DNA of 64,000 nt from Promineifilum sp019695075. Its GTDB lineage: Bacteria > Chloroflexota > Anaerolineae > Promineifilales > Promineifilaceae. Below, in pieces: positions 34,288 through 44,564 of the stretch. Position 1 is the stretch's first letter; each line of letters opens with the position of its first letter. Where the stretch lies: positions 116,641-180,640 of the forward strand of contig JAHCIO010000004.1 in NCBI GenBank assembly GCA_026129185.1. Reading direction: 5' to 3'. Under the pieces are notes generated by a model. The model had not been told where the DNA came from, made no database searches, and saw only the letters and a program-made list of their open reading frames with translations. The position numbers and the translations under genes were made by a program.

Positions 34288-35358
34288 CTATTGCAACGGC
34301 ACGATGGGGTTAAAGATATCTTGGAAGATAAGGAAGGCCATCAGCGCCAGGAGCATGAGCATCCCGATGAGATGGACCATGCCTTCGCGCTGCGGCTCGA
34401 TGCGCCGGCCGCGAACGGCCTCGATGAGCACAAAGAGGATGCGTCCGCCGTCGAGGGCGGGGATGGGCAACAGGTTCGTCAGGCCAAGGGCGACGCTGAT
34501 GAACGCGGCCATGATGAGCAGGCGATACGGGTTGCGGGAGACGACCGACGACTCCAGCGCGCCGCCGGCGATCTGGCTGATGCCGACGATGCTGACCGGC
34601 CGGGCCTCCTCGGCGGTGATCTCGCGATTGATGAGCATGGAGGGTAGGCGGGCATAGAGGGCCAGATATTGCCCGATGGTGCTCAGCGACTCCCGCATCG
34701 CTTGGATTGGGCCAATCTGGCGCAGGGCCGGGCCGTCGCCCAGGCCGATGCCCAGCGCGCCCTCCGTGGCGGCGTCGTACTCGCCCGGCAGCCGCGGCCG
34801 GACATTGATGGTCACGTCTTCGTCGCCGCGTCGCACCAGCAGGTCGATCTGTTGCCCGGCGCGCGCGGAGACGGTGTTGATCAGCATACCCGCGTCGGTG
34901 ACCTCCTGGCCGTCCACAGCCAGGACGATGTCGCCCGCGAGCAGGCCGCCCAGGGCCGCCGGCGAACCGGGATTGACCGCGTCGATCATGACCGACGGCG
35001 AGAAGAGCACGGCCAACCACATGAACAGGATGGCCGTCAGAAAGTTGGCCCCAGCCCCGGCGGCGAGCACGAACAGCCGCGCCCGCTTCGACGCCGATGC
35101 CAGGCCGCCGGGCACGTCGGGATCATCCTCGCCCGCCGGCCGCACGAAGCCGCCGACGGGAATCCAGTTGAGCGAGTAGATCGTGCCGTTGCGCTCAGCC
35201 AGCTTGACCGCCCGCGGCGGCAAGCCGAAGCCGAACTCCTCGACGCGGATCTTACTCAGCTTGGCGGCGAAGAAGTGGCCCGCCTCGTGGATGAGGACGA
35301 TGGGCGTCAGGACGATCAGAAACCCGGCGATCCACCACAATAAGTTCGGATTGAACAT
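34288..35358 (-). CDS. rseP: RseP-like site-2 metalloprotease (M50)
   Basis: The 356-residue intramembrane zinc protease has HEAGH at 24-28 in the first helix and the third zinc ligand in NLLPIPALDGGRILF near the third helix. A PDZ domain lies between (VNPGSPAALGGLLAGDIVLAVDGQEV). Such enzymes cut transmembrane regulators such as anti-sigma factors, or signal peptides. I chose ATG 35358 because the frame above it reads non-similar sequence. It heads a four-gene coupled operon (rseP, HEAT protein, AEC transporter, pseudo-peptidase). A TTGGAC-N17-TATAAT promoter lies upstream. Confidence 0.93.
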   Translation of the reverse strand: MFNPNLLWWIAGFLIVLTPIVLIHEAGHFFAAKLSKIRVEEFGFGLPPRAVKLAERNGTIYSLNWIPVGGFVRPAGEDDPDVPGGLASASKRARLFVLAAGAGANFLTAILFMWLAVLFSPSVMIDAVNPGSPAALGGLLAGDIVLAVDGQEVTDAGMLINTVSARAGQQIDLLVRRGDEDVTINVRPRLPGEYDAATEGALGIGLGDGPALRQIGPIQAMRESLSTIGQYLALYARLPSMLINREITAEEARPVSIVGISQIAGGALESSVVSRNPYRLLIMAAFISVALGLTNLLPIPALDGGRILFVLIEAVRGRRIEPQREGMVHLIGMLMLLALMAFLIFQDIFNPIVPLQ

Positions 35359-35453
35359 TAGTTTTGTCTCCGCGTTCGCGCGACCCGGTCGGTGAAAGCG
35401 CCATGCACCAAGCGCGCTGAATAGGCCTGCCAAGACGAGCGTATTAAAGGCTG

Positions 35454-35482
35454 ATTATATGCCCCGGCGGCCCGCCGTCCAA
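35454..35482 (-). promoter_or_regulatory. Promoter of the rseP operon
   Basis: On the - strand, TTGGAC (35477-35482) and TATAAT (35454-35459) are spaced 17 bases apart. Transcription would start near 35447, about 88 bases before ATG 35358. Confidence 0.5.
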
Positions 35483-35536
35483 GAGCGGGGCGGAGAACTA
35501 ACATCACTCTCACCCGCCACTTTCACGCCGCGTCGC

Positions 35537-35565
35537 TTGACAAGCCCCCCGGCAGCGGCTATTCT
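35537..35565 (+). promoter_or_regulatory. Promoter of glmS
   Basis: A perfect TTGACA (35537-35542) and TATTCT (35560-35565) are separated by 17 bases. Transcription would start near 35572, leaving a leader of about 480 bases before glmS that contains the ribozyme candidate. Confidence 0.65.
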
Positions 35566-35629
35566 GTGCCCTGACAACCGAATAGCGGACGGCGGCCATG
35601 CTCCGGCCCAGCCGTCCCAGGGGCAAGAT

Positions 35630-35840
35630 AGCGCATGACCCATCGCCGCGACAGCGGCGGCGGGTGACGAGGTGGAGGTTCCCCGCGGCAACGCGGGGCC
35701 AAGTCGGCCACAGCCGGCGAAAATCGACAGTTCAGCGGATGCCTCCCAGGGATGACCACTCCCTGAGCTTTGGCCCCTTCAAGTGAGTCTGGCGAAAAGC
35801 GGCGCGGGCAACCGGCCGACAAAGCGCCAGGCGAGTGGTC
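35630..35840 (+). ncRNA. glmS self-cleaving ribozyme (candidate)
   Basis: The 5' leader of glmS folds like the glucosamine-6-phosphate-activated ribozyme. A|GCGC at 35630-35634 fits the cleavage site. GACGAGG (35666-35672) is the conserved core, and GGAGGT (674-679) pairs with GCCTCC (741-746), preceded by GCGGAUG. CAGGGA/TCCCTG (747-752/760-765) is a hairpin whose loop GACCAC (754-759) pairs with GTGGTC (835-840), the pseudoknot. CTGGCG/CGCCAG (789-794/825-830) encloses a stem capped by a GCAA tetraloop (808-811), flanked by AAAA and ACAAAG. Bases 35681-35722 add an extra GC-rich hairpin region. Excess glucosamine-6-phosphate would trigger self-cleavage and lower GlmS. I aligned it from memory; no covariance search was possible. 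Confidence 0.8.
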
Positions 35841-36053
35841 GGGCAGCACTTGGACTGCTGCCCTGGTAGCAGTCAAACTGCTGCCGGCAGCGAAGGGGCG
35901 TCCCCGGCCTTATCCGGCCACTTCCAGGGTACGCCTGCGGAATCAACCTGAAAACCCGGCCGTCGGCGGGTAGGGCGCGCGTCGCCATGCCCCGCGAGCA
36001 GCCGCCGGCCCCGGCCGCGCGCCATTGCGCCGCGGCAACCTTGGAGGTTCGCT

Positions 36054-37895
<1,842 letters not shown>

Positions 37896-38090
37896 AGGAT
37901 AGGGGATAGGGATTAGGGATTAGGTTCCAGGGGCCGGCTGTCCGGTGCGTCGCACTTTCCTGAGTGCGTCGCACCTTCTTGTGACGACTGCTCAAGAAAG
38001 TGCCAGACACGCAAGAAAGTGCCAGGCACTGAAGATGGGGCCAGGGGCAGAGCGTTCTTCCCTGGAACCTGGAACCCCTATCCCCCAACC
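37896..38090. repeat. Nested inverted repeat, family B, copy 1
   Basis: The left arm is GGATAGGGGATAGGGATTAGG...TTCCAGGGGCC (from 37897). The right arm is the inverted CCTGGAACCTGGAACCCCTATCCCC (to about 38090). Between them are GTGCGTCGCAC and AAGAAAGTGCCAG repeats, partly inverted. Related arms bracket 48141-48331. It lies between convergent genes, and its right arm holds the stop codon of the PHP gene. Confidence 0.75.
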
Positions 38091-38890
38091 CCTGCCAGCG
38101 TGGCCGGCTGCAATGTCGTCGCCGCCAATCCCGCCTCGCGCAGCAAGGCGGCGGCCAGTTCCAGGTTGGCCCCCATCTGGCCGACGCGATGGGCGTCGGA
38201 GTTGACGACCACACGGCGGCCGCCCTCTTCCCCATACCAGCGCAGCATCGTTGCCAACGCCGGCCGCCAGTTGGGCACGTGGTTGAGGGTGCGCAGGTTG
38301 AGTTCCAGCGCCAGACCGCGCCAGGCGATGGTCGCCAGGGCGTCGCGCACCAGGGTTTCGACGGCTCGCGGCGCGAACGTCGCCCCCAGCAGGCTGCCCC
38401 GCCAGAGGATGCGGTCGAAGTGGGCGACCACGTCGATGTCGGAGAAGTCGGCGGCCATGTGGCCCAGGGCGGCGAAGTAGTCGGCGTAGACATCCAACGG
38501 CTCGTGCCCGGCGAAGCAGGCGCTGTCGTGGATGTTGTCGCCGTCAAGCCAATGCAGCGAGGCGATGCGCACGTCGAAGGGGTAGGCCGCCGTCAGGGCC
38601 GATGCTTCGCGGGCGAATTCGTGCGGGTTGCCCATTTCTACGCCGCTGTAGAGCGTCAGCCCTTGCGGGGCGAAGAGCGCCTGGCAGCGAGCGATTTCGG
38701 CGAAGTAACCGTCCACGTCAAACGAGCCGCGCCAGGCGGGATGCCACTCGGCGTGCTCGGTAATGGCGATTTCGTTGAAGCCCAGGGCCAGCGCGCGCCA
38801 GCCGAGGGCCTCGATTGTGTCCTGACCATCCATGCTGAAGGTGGAGTGCATGTGATAGTCAGAGCTAATGTTATAGCTGTTCGTATTCAT
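38078..38890 (-). CDS. PHP-domain histidinol-phosphatase-like protein
   Basis: The 270-residue PHP-fold phosphoesterase has the metal-binding motifs of HisK/YcdX-type enzymes: DYHMHSTFSMDG, NEIAITEHAEW, a SGVEMGN turn, DVRIASLHWLDG, DVVAHFDRI and the last VVNSDAHRVGQMG. It probably hydrolyses a phosphate ester, histidinol phosphate being the usual guess; no his genes are nearby. The start is ATG 38890 (the frame opens at 38911). The stop codon lies in the family B repeat, so the last six or so residues (ATLAGVGG) may be repeat-derived. Confidence 0.85.
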   Translation of the reverse strand: MNTNSYNISSDYHMHSTFSMDGQDTIEALGWRALALGFNEIAITEHAEWHPAWRGSFDVDGYFAEIARCQALFAPQGLTLYSGVEMGNPHEFAREASALTAAYPFDVRIASLHWLDGDNIHDSACFAGHEPLDVYADYFAALGHMAADFSDIDVVAHFDRILWRGSLLGATFAPRAVETLVRDALATIAWRGLALELNLRTLNHVPNWRPALATMLRWYGEEGGRRVVVNSDAHRVGQMGANLELAAALLREAGLAATTLQPATLAGVGG

Positions 38891-39091
38891 AGGGCCGATT
38901 CTAGCCGCCACGGGGGGCGCGGGTCAATTGGACACAGTTAACAACAGGTAAAGGGTTGGCTAAGCGCATGTAAACAGGAGGTTTGGCGCTTCCGGCCGGC
39001 GCAACGATTGCCCGTTTGGCGCGGCTGCCTCTATAATGACGCTACGTCCATCCCTTTGGGATGCCCATCCTCCACAACGAGGCAAAGCACA

Positions 39092-39910
39092 ATGACCAGT
39101 TTCGCAGGCAAGAACGTCCTGATCACCGGCAGCGCCAGCGGCATCGGCCGGCTGATGGCCCAGAAGATCGCCGCCCGCGGTGGCCGCGTCATCCTGTGGG
39201 ACATCGACCGCGCGGGGCTGGAGGCGCTGGCCGAGCAGCTAGATCTGTGGGGTTACCCCGTCGCCACCTACCAGCAGTGCGACCTGAGCGACCGCGAGGA
39301 GATCGCAGCCACGGCGCGGCTCGTCCTGGCCGAGCAGGGCGACGTGGACATCCTCATCAACAACGCCGGCATCGTCTCCGGCAAGCCGCTGCTGGAGTTG
39401 ACCGACGAGGCCATCGAGCGCACTTTCGACATCAACACGCTGGCCCTCTTCCGGACGACGCGCTGCTTCCTGCCGGGCATGATCCGCAAGGGCAGCGGCC
39501 ACATCGTCACCGTTGCCTCGGCCGGCGGGTTGATCGGCGTGCCCAAGATGACTGACTACAGCGCCAGTAAGTTCGCCGCCATCGGCTTCGACGAGTCGCT
39601 GCGCTTCGAGCTAAAGCGCCTGGGCCATCGCGGCATTCGCACGACGGTCGTCTGCCCCTACTACATCAACACGGGCATGTTCCAGGGCGTCAAGACGCGC
39701 TTCCCCTTCCTGCTGCCGATCATGGAGCCGGACGACGTCGCCGGCCGGATCGTGACGGCTATCGAACACAATAAAGACCGCCTGGTGCTGCCGCCTTTCG
39801 TCCTGACGCTGTTTCCGACGCGACTGCTGCCGCCGGCGCTGTTCGACCCGCTGATCAGCTTCTTCGGCATCAACCACACGATGGACGACTTCAAAGGGCG
39901 CGGCGGCTGA
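39092..39910 (+). CDS. SDR-family dehydrogenase (RDH10/HSD17B11-like)
   Basis: The 272-residue Rossmann oxidoreductase has the cofactor loop TGSASGIG (~12-19), NNAG, the catalytic Ser in VTVASAGG, and Tyr156/Lys160 in YSASK. The WDIDR turn after the second strand favours NAD(H). The C-terminal LPPFVLTLFPTRLLPPALFDPLISFFGINHTMDDFKGR resembles classical SDRs of retinol/17-beta hydroxysteroid type that act on lipids at membranes. The start is ATG 39092. Its stop overlaps the RNB gene start by one base, so the two are coupled. Confidence 0.92.
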   Translation: MTSFAGKNVLITGSASGIGRLMAQKIAARGGRVILWDIDRAGLEALAEQLDLWGYPVATYQQCDLSDREEIAATARLVLAEQGDVDILINNAGIVSGKPLLELTDEAIERTFDINTLALFRTTRCFLPGMIRKGSGHIVTVASAGGLIGVPKMTDYSASKFAAIGFDESLRFELKRLGHRGIRTTVVCPYYINTGMFQGVKTRFPFLLPIMEPDDVAGRIVTAIEHNKDRLVLPPFVLTLFPTRLLPPALFDPLISFFGINHTMDDFKGRGG

Positions 39911-41724
39911 TGGAGCCTCTGCTCAACGCCCTGGTGCTCTATAAGGGCCAGCCGGCGGTCGTGCGGGCGACGGCCGACAAGAAGCTGACCATCGAGCTGC
40001 CCAACGGCGAGCGCGTCAGCGTGCGGCCCAAGGACGTGGCCGTGCTGCATCCCGGCCCGGCGGCCGACCCGCGCCGCCTGCCGCCGCCGGCGGGCGATCC
40101 CCTGACCGCCTGGGAGCTACTCGACAGTGGCCACACGACCCTGCCCGAACTGACCGAGTTGGCTTATGGCGACTACACACCCGCCGGAGCCTGGGCGGCG
40201 TGGCAATTGGTCGCCGACGGCCTGCACTTTGGCGGTACGCCCGACGCCATCACCGTCTACCCGGCCAGCAAGGTGGCCGAGACGCTGGCCGCCCGCGAGG
40301 CCCGCGCAGCCGAGGAGCGCGCCTGGGCCGCCTTTGCCGCCCGCGCCGCTGCCGGGCGGACCGCGCCCGAAGACGCGCCCTACCTGGCCGATGTGGTTGC
40401 CCTGGCGCTGGACCAGAGCGAGGGCAGCCGCACGCTGCGCCGTCTGGACAGGCCGCAGACGCGCGAGGCCGCCCACGCCTTCCTGCTGGCCATCGGCTAC
40501 TGGACGGCGGCCGACAACCCCTACCCGGCGCGGCTCAACGTGGCCGCGAGCCGGGTTGACGTGCCCATCGGGCCGCTGCCGGACGAACCGCGCCGCGACC
40601 TGACTCACCTGCTGGCGCTGGCCATCGACGACGCGGGCAGCAGCGACCCCGACGACGCTGTGAGCCTGGCCGACGGCGTGCTGTGGGTTCACGTCGCCGA
40701 CGCCGCCGCGCTCGTGCCGCCCGACTCGCCGGCCGATCGCGAGGCCCGCGCCCGCGCCGCCAACCTCTATCTGCCGGAGGGCACAGTACGCATGTTGCCC
40801 GACGAGCTAACCGACCGGCTGGCGCTGGGCTTGCAGGCCGTCTCGCCGGCGCTGTCGCTGGCTTTTGCCGTCGGCGGCGACGCGCCGGAACTGCTGGAGA
40901 TCGTCCCCAGCTGGATTCGGGCGACGCGGACGACCTATGAGGCCGCCGAGGCGTGCCTGGGCGAAAGCCCCTACCGCGAGCTACTGGCGCTGGCCGACGC
41001 TGGCCGCGCCCGGCGCGTGGCCAACGGGGCGGTGGAGATCGATCTGCCGGAGGCGAAGGTGCGCGTCAAGGACGACGGCCGCGTGGTCATCACGCCGCTG
41101 CCGGCGTTGCGCAGCCGCGAACTGGTGCGCGAGGCGATGCTGACCGCCGGGGAGGCGATTGGGAAGCTGGCCGCCGAGCGCGGGCTACCGCTGGTCTTCA
41201 CCCACCAGGAGCCGCCGCAGGAGGTCGAATCGCCCGCCAGTGGGTTGGCGGGCATGTTCGCCCAGCGCCGGGCCATGCAGCGCAGCCAGCCGCGCGTGGC
41301 CCCCGGCCGCCACGCCGGGCTGGGGCTGGATGTCTACGTGCAGGCGACCAGCCCGTTGCGGCGCTATGGTGACCTGCTGACCCACCAGCAGCTGCGCGCC
41401 CACCTGCGCGGCGAACCACCGCTGGACGCGAGCGAGATGACCCTGCGGCTGGGCACGGCCGACGCCGTCACCGGCGCGGTGCGCACAGCCGAGCGGCTGT
41501 CCAACGCGCATTGGACGATGGTTTACCTGTTGCAGAACCCTGACTGGACGGGCGAGGGGGTGGTCGTGGAGCAGAAGCCCGGTCGCGACGTGGTGCTCAT
41601 CCCGGCGCTGGCCATCGAAACGGAGCTATATGGTCGCCGGCCGCGAACGCTTAACAGCACGGTGCGGCTGGCGGTCGAGTCGGTTGACCTGCCGCAACGG
41701 ACGGCACGCTTCCGGGCTGAGTAG
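39910..41724 (+). CDS. RNB-domain exoribonuclease (RNase II/R-like)
   Basis: The 604-residue 3'-5' exoribonuclease has the catalytic RNB domain with the Asp cluster in AIDDAGSSDPDDAVSL (near 238-253) and the family YVQATSPLRRYGDLLTHQQL. The ~200-residue N-terminus is a winged-helix/Ala-rich region instead of classic cold-shock domains, and the C-terminus is a short S1-like fold. This resembles the shorter RNase II-type enzymes of cyanobacteria and Chloroflexota. It starts inside the SDR stop (A of TGA), which indicates translational coupling. A strong hairpin (41732-41770) follows. Confidence 0.9.
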   Translation: MEPLLNALVLYKGQPAVVRATADKKLTIELPNGERVSVRPKDVAVLHPGPAADPRRLPPPAGDPLTAWELLDSGHTTLPELTELAYGDYTPAGAWAAWQLVADGLHFGGTPDAITVYPASKVAETLAAREARAAEERAWAAFAARAAAGRTAPEDAPYLADVVALALDQSEGSRTLRRLDRPQTREAAHAFLLAIGYWTAADNPYPARLNVAASRVDVPIGPLPDEPRRDLTHLLALAIDDAGSSDPDDAVSLADGVLWVHVADAAALVPPDSPADREARARAANLYLPEGTVRMLPDELTDRLALGLQAVSPALSLAFAVGGDAPELLEIVPSWIRATRTTYEAAEACLGESPYRELLALADAGRARRVANGAVEIDLPEAKVRVKDDGRVVITPLPALRSRELVREAMLTAGEAIGKLAAERGLPLVFTHQEPPQEVESPASGLAGMFAQRRAMQRSQPRVAPGRHAGLGLDVYVQATSPLRRYGDLLTHQQLRAHLRGEPPLDASEMTLRLGTADAVTGAVRTAERLSNAHWTMVYLLQNPDWTGEGVVVEQKPGRDVVLIPALAIETELYGRRPRTLNSTVRLAVESVDLPQRTARFRAE

Positions 41725-41731
41725 GAGCCGG

Positions 41732-41770
41732 GACGACGGGCCGCGGTACTACTGACCGCGGCCCATCGTC
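41732..41770. terminator. Bidirectional hairpin between convergent genes
   Basis: GACGACGGGCCGCGGT (41732-41747) pairs with ACCGCGGCCCATCGTC (41755-41770) with one mismatch and a 7-base loop. It separates the RNB gene from the convergent ABC-2 permease and has no long U-run. Confidence 0.6.
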
Positions 41771-41782
41771 CGTCATCAGCCG

Positions 41783-42607
41783 CTAACTGCGGCGCGTCCG
41801 CAGACGCAGCGCGTATAATGCCAGGGCGTACATGGCGACGGCCAGGATCAGGCAGGCCAGAACACCCTGCCACAGCTGGCTCATGTTCCAACCCTCGTTG
41901 AGCAGGGCGCGCATCGCTTCGAGGACGTAGGTGATGGGGTTGACGCGCGCGGCCGCCCGGAGCCAACCGCTGAGGAGTTCCAACGGGACGAAGCTGGCCG
42001 TCAGGAACGTTAGTGGGAAGAAGAGGAAGCTGGCCGCCTGAGTGACGGCGGCGCTGCCGGAACCGAGCGCGGCCGAAACCGTGAACCCGGCGAAGCCCGT
42101 GCCCAGGAGGATGGCCAGCCCAATGATGACTAGCAGCCCAGCCAGCCCCGTCGCCGGTTCCAGACCCATCAGCAGGCCCACGCCGATGACGAACAGGGCT
42201 TGCAGGCCGAGGATGACGCCGCCGGCTAGAATCGGGCCGAGCAACAGGGCCGCGCGGCTGGCCGGCGTCAGCAGCAGCTTGTCGAAGTAACCCGACTCGA
42301 TGTCGCGCACGAGGTTCTGCGCGGCCAGACCGGAGCCGGACAGGGCGGAGCTGACCAGCGACAGGGGTAGGATGAAGCCTAAATAGCTGTTCCCGCTCAG
42401 GCCGGGCAGGAAGCCGGCGGCTTCGCCCAGTGTGGACTCGTAGATGACCAGGAAAAAGACGCTGATGACCAGCGGCGGCAACAGCGCCTGCGGCGTGCGC
42501 AGGATGACCGTCAGATTGCGGCGGGTGACCATGCCGATCTGCGATAGAAGGCCGGCGCGCTTCTCGAAGTGGCCGTGGCTGATAGTGGGGGCGGTTAGTT
42601 GTGCCAT
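41783..42607 (-). CDS. ABC-2 type exporter permease
   Basis: The 274-residue membrane protein is the permease of a DrrB-like (ABC-2) exporter. It has six helices, with an N-terminal MVTRRNLTVILRTPQALLPPLVISVFFLVIYESTL that is typical of the family, a SGSGLAAQNLVRDIESGYFDKLLLTPASRAALLLG coupling region and a final LPLELLSGWLRAAARVNPITYVLEAMRALL signature near residues 200-240. It pairs with the ATPase encoded 17 bases upstream. Members export drugs, lipids or polysaccharides. Confidence 0.93.
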   Translation of the reverse strand: MAQLTAPTISHGHFEKRAGLLSQIGMVTRRNLTVILRTPQALLPPLVISVFFLVIYESTLGEAAGFLPGLSGNSYLGFILPLSLVSSALSGSGLAAQNLVRDIESGYFDKLLLTPASRAALLLGPILAGGVILGLQALFVIGVGLLMGLEPATGLAGLLVIIGLAILLGTGFAGFTVSAALGSGSAAVTQAASFLFFPLTFLTASFVPLELLSGWLRAAARVNPITYVLEAMRALLNEGWNMSQLWQGVLACLILAVAMYALALYALRLRTRRS

Positions 42608-42623
42608 GAGAGGGACTCCTTGA

Positions 42624-43625
42624 TTAGCGGTCGCGGCGCGCCTTGGCGGCCGTGGTCATAGCGGGCGCGGCCTGGGCCTCGTCGCGCAGCCGCTGGCCGG
42701 TCACTTGTAGAAAGACATCGTCCAGCGTAGGCTGGGTGAGCGTCAGCGAGATGGGGTTGACGTTCGACTCGCGTAGCCGGTTGACGACGGCCGGAATGGC
42801 CTCAGCGGCGTTCTCCATGTAGAGGCGCAGTACGTCGCGGTCGATCTGTGCTCGTTGGCCAAACCCGTCCAGATGGGACAAAGCTGTTTCCACTGTGTCG
42901 CGATCCTCAAAGGCCAGGTTGATTGACTCGTTGCCAACGCTACTCTTCAGCCGGGCGGGCGAGCCTTGCACGGCAATGCGCCCCTTATCGATGATGGCCA
43001 CGACGTCGGCCAGTTCGTCGGCCTCTTCCAGGTATTGAGTGGTCAGGAAGATGGTCATGCCCAACTCGCGATTTAGGCGGCGTACCTCGTCCCACACGTC
43101 GCGGCGGCTGGCCGGGTCAAGGCCGGTCGTCGGCTCATCGAGGAACAAGACCTGTGGCTCGTGGGCCAGGGCCATGGCCAGGTCGAGGCGGCGACGCATG
43201 CCGCCGCTGTACGTGCCGACGCGCCGGTCGATGGCCTCGGTCAGGTGGACGAGTTCGAGCAACTCGCGGCTGCGCGCCTCGGCCTGGTCGCGCGCGGCCC
43301 CGAACATGCGCGTCTGCAAGCGCAACAGTTCCAGCGGTTTCATCAACGGATCGAGGCCGATGTCCTGCAGGGCAACGCCGGCAATGCGGCGGACGGCTTC
43401 GGCCTGCGTGACGACATCGTAGCCGCTGACGGTGGCCCGGCCGCTTGTGGGCAGGGCCAGGGTCGTCAGGATTTTGATGGTCGTGCTCTTGCCGGCGCCG
43501 TTTGACCCCAGAAAGCCGAAGATGCGGCCGGCTTCTACTTGCAACGACACGTCTGCCACGGCGACGACATCGCCCGGGTAGTGCTTGACGAGGTTTTCAA
43601 CGACGATTTCGCCTGTTTGCATCAT
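42624..43625 (-). CDS. ABC-2 type exporter ATPase (DrrA-like)
   Basis: The 333-residue ATPase has Walker A (GSNGAGKST), signature YSGGMRRRLDLAMAL, Walker B LFLDEPTTGLD and THD-equivalent TTQYLEEADELADVV. The C-terminal ~80 residues form the DrrA-type extension found in daunorubicin-resistance ATPases. The start is ATG 43625 (second ATG at 43622), with AAGGAGAG upstream. A promoter TTGACA-N16-TAGACT precedes it. It heads a two-gene operon with the permease; the exported compound is unknown. Confidence 0.94.
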   Translation of the reverse strand: MMQTGEIVVENLVKHYPGDVVAVADVSLQVEAGRIFGFLGSNGAGKSTTIKILTTLALPTSGRATVSGYDVVTQAEAVRRIAGVALQDIGLDPLMKPLELLRLQTRMFGAARDQAEARSRELLELVHLTEAIDRRVGTYSGGMRRRLDLAMALAHEPQVLFLDEPTTGLDPASRRDVWDEVRRLNRELGMTIFLTTQYLEEADELADVVAIIDKGRIAVQGSPARLKSSVGNESINLAFEDRDTVETALSHLDGFGQRAQIDRDVLRLYMENAAEAIPAVVNRLRESNVNPISLTLTQPTLDDVFLQVTGQRLRDEAQAAPAMTTAAKARRDR

Positions 43626-43681
43626 GCTCTCCTTGGTGGGGCGTGCGGCCGGTTCTCGCGCCTTCGCCCTCAACCAGGAGT

Positions 43682-43709
43682 AGTCTAGCATCAGCACAGA
43701 ATATGTCAA
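43682..43709 (-). promoter_or_regulatory. Promoter of the ABC-2 exporter operon
   Basis: On the - strand, a perfect TTGACA (43704-43709) is followed after 16 bases by TAGACT (43682-43687). The start would be near 43675, about 50 bases before ATG 43625. Confidence 0.55.
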
Positions 43710-43731
43710 GGTTTTGTCTATGAATATTGGC

Positions 43732-43782
43732 CAAGAAAGGGAAATCGGCCACGTGCCGGAACTGGTGTTCGGGCCGTGGCCG
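43732..43782 (-). terminator. Terminator of the phosphatase-hydrolase operon
   Basis: CGGCCACG (43746-43753) and CGTGGCCG (43775-43782) form an 8-bp stem; on the - strand it is followed by ATTTCCCTTTCTT. It lies just after the stop of the histidine phosphatase gene. Confidence 0.6.
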
Positions 43783-43813
43783 GTCTATTGGTTTGTTGGC
43801 GCGGAAGGGGCAC

Positions 43814-44560
43814 TCAGTAGCTGAGCAGGTCGTCGGTCAGATGATCAACCTTGTTGACGTAGGCGATACCCGCCCAGCGCCCGCCCTCTTCTTCGTCAAG
43901 GTCGATGCGGGTGATGGCGGCGTTGTTCATGGCGATCCACCAACCCTTGAGGCCGAGGAGGGAGGAGCGGTCTTGGTGGGCATCGACCAGCACATTGAAT
44001 AGCGAACGGAAGAAACCGCCGTGGGTGACCAGGGCGACGCGGTCATCGCCGCCGTGGCGGACCAGCAGGTCGCGCCAGACGGCCTCGGCTCGCGGCTGCC
44101 ACTCCTCGCGCGGTTCCTTGTCCCGGTTCCACCAGCCCACGTCGGTCAGCGTGTCGGGCAAGACCAGCGTGGGATGCTCGGCGGCGAAGTAGGCCCGACC
44201 CGGCCCGGGCACGCCGATGACCTCGCCCGTCTCCGGGTCAATGCCGTGCAGGCCGCCGACCTCGTGAATCTCCGTCCAGGCGTGGAGGGGCAGGTCGGTG
44301 GCCACGGCGATGTAGGCGGCGGTGGTGACGGCGCGCAGCATCAGGCTGGTGTAGAGGTGGGTCAGGACGATGCCGCCGCGGCCGTGCCACTCAGCGTAGG
44401 AACTGCGGTCGCTGCCGGGGCGCTGGCGCAGGTAGTCGGCCAGGGCGCGGGCCTGGTGATGGCCCAACTCGGTCAGCGGCGGGTCGGGCTGGCGCTCGCC
44501 GCCGGTGGCATAGGCGTGGTTGTTGGCCGATTGAGCGTGGCGGATGAGATACAGTTGCAT
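43814..44560 (-). CDS. Histidine phosphatase (phosphoglycerate mutase-like)
   Basis: The 248-residue enzyme shows the histidine-phosphatase core: LIRHAQSANN at residues 5-14, whose His is the phospho-acceptor, LTELGHHQARAL, a TSLMLRAVTTA helix with the second Arg, and VALVTHGGFFRSL with the second catalytic His. Such proteins cover phosphoglycerate mutases and many phosphatases, and an insert of ~40 residues makes the substrate unpredictable. It lies 4 bases downstream of the membrane-fused hydrolase gene and shares its transcript. Confidence 0.92.
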   Translation of the reverse strand: MQLYLIRHAQSANNHAYATGGERQPDPPLTELGHHQARALADYLRQRPGSDRSSYAEWHGRGGIVLTHLYTSLMLRAVTTAAYIAVATDLPLHAWTEIHEVGGLHGIDPETGEVIGVPGPGRAYFAAEHPTLVLPDTLTDVGWWNRDKEPREEWQPRAEAVWRDLLVRHGGDDRVALVTHGGFFRSLFNVLVDAHQDRSSLLGLKGWWIAMNNAAITRIDLDEEEGGRWAGIAYVNKVDHLTDDLLSY

Positions 44561-44564
44561 AGCG

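Noticed and set aside
35630..35840. RNase P RNA or tmRNA in the glmS leader
   Set aside because: The GAGGAAAGUCC and ACAGAA boxes of RNase P RNA and the tRNA-like end of tmRNA are absent, while the glmS ribozyme pairings are all present.
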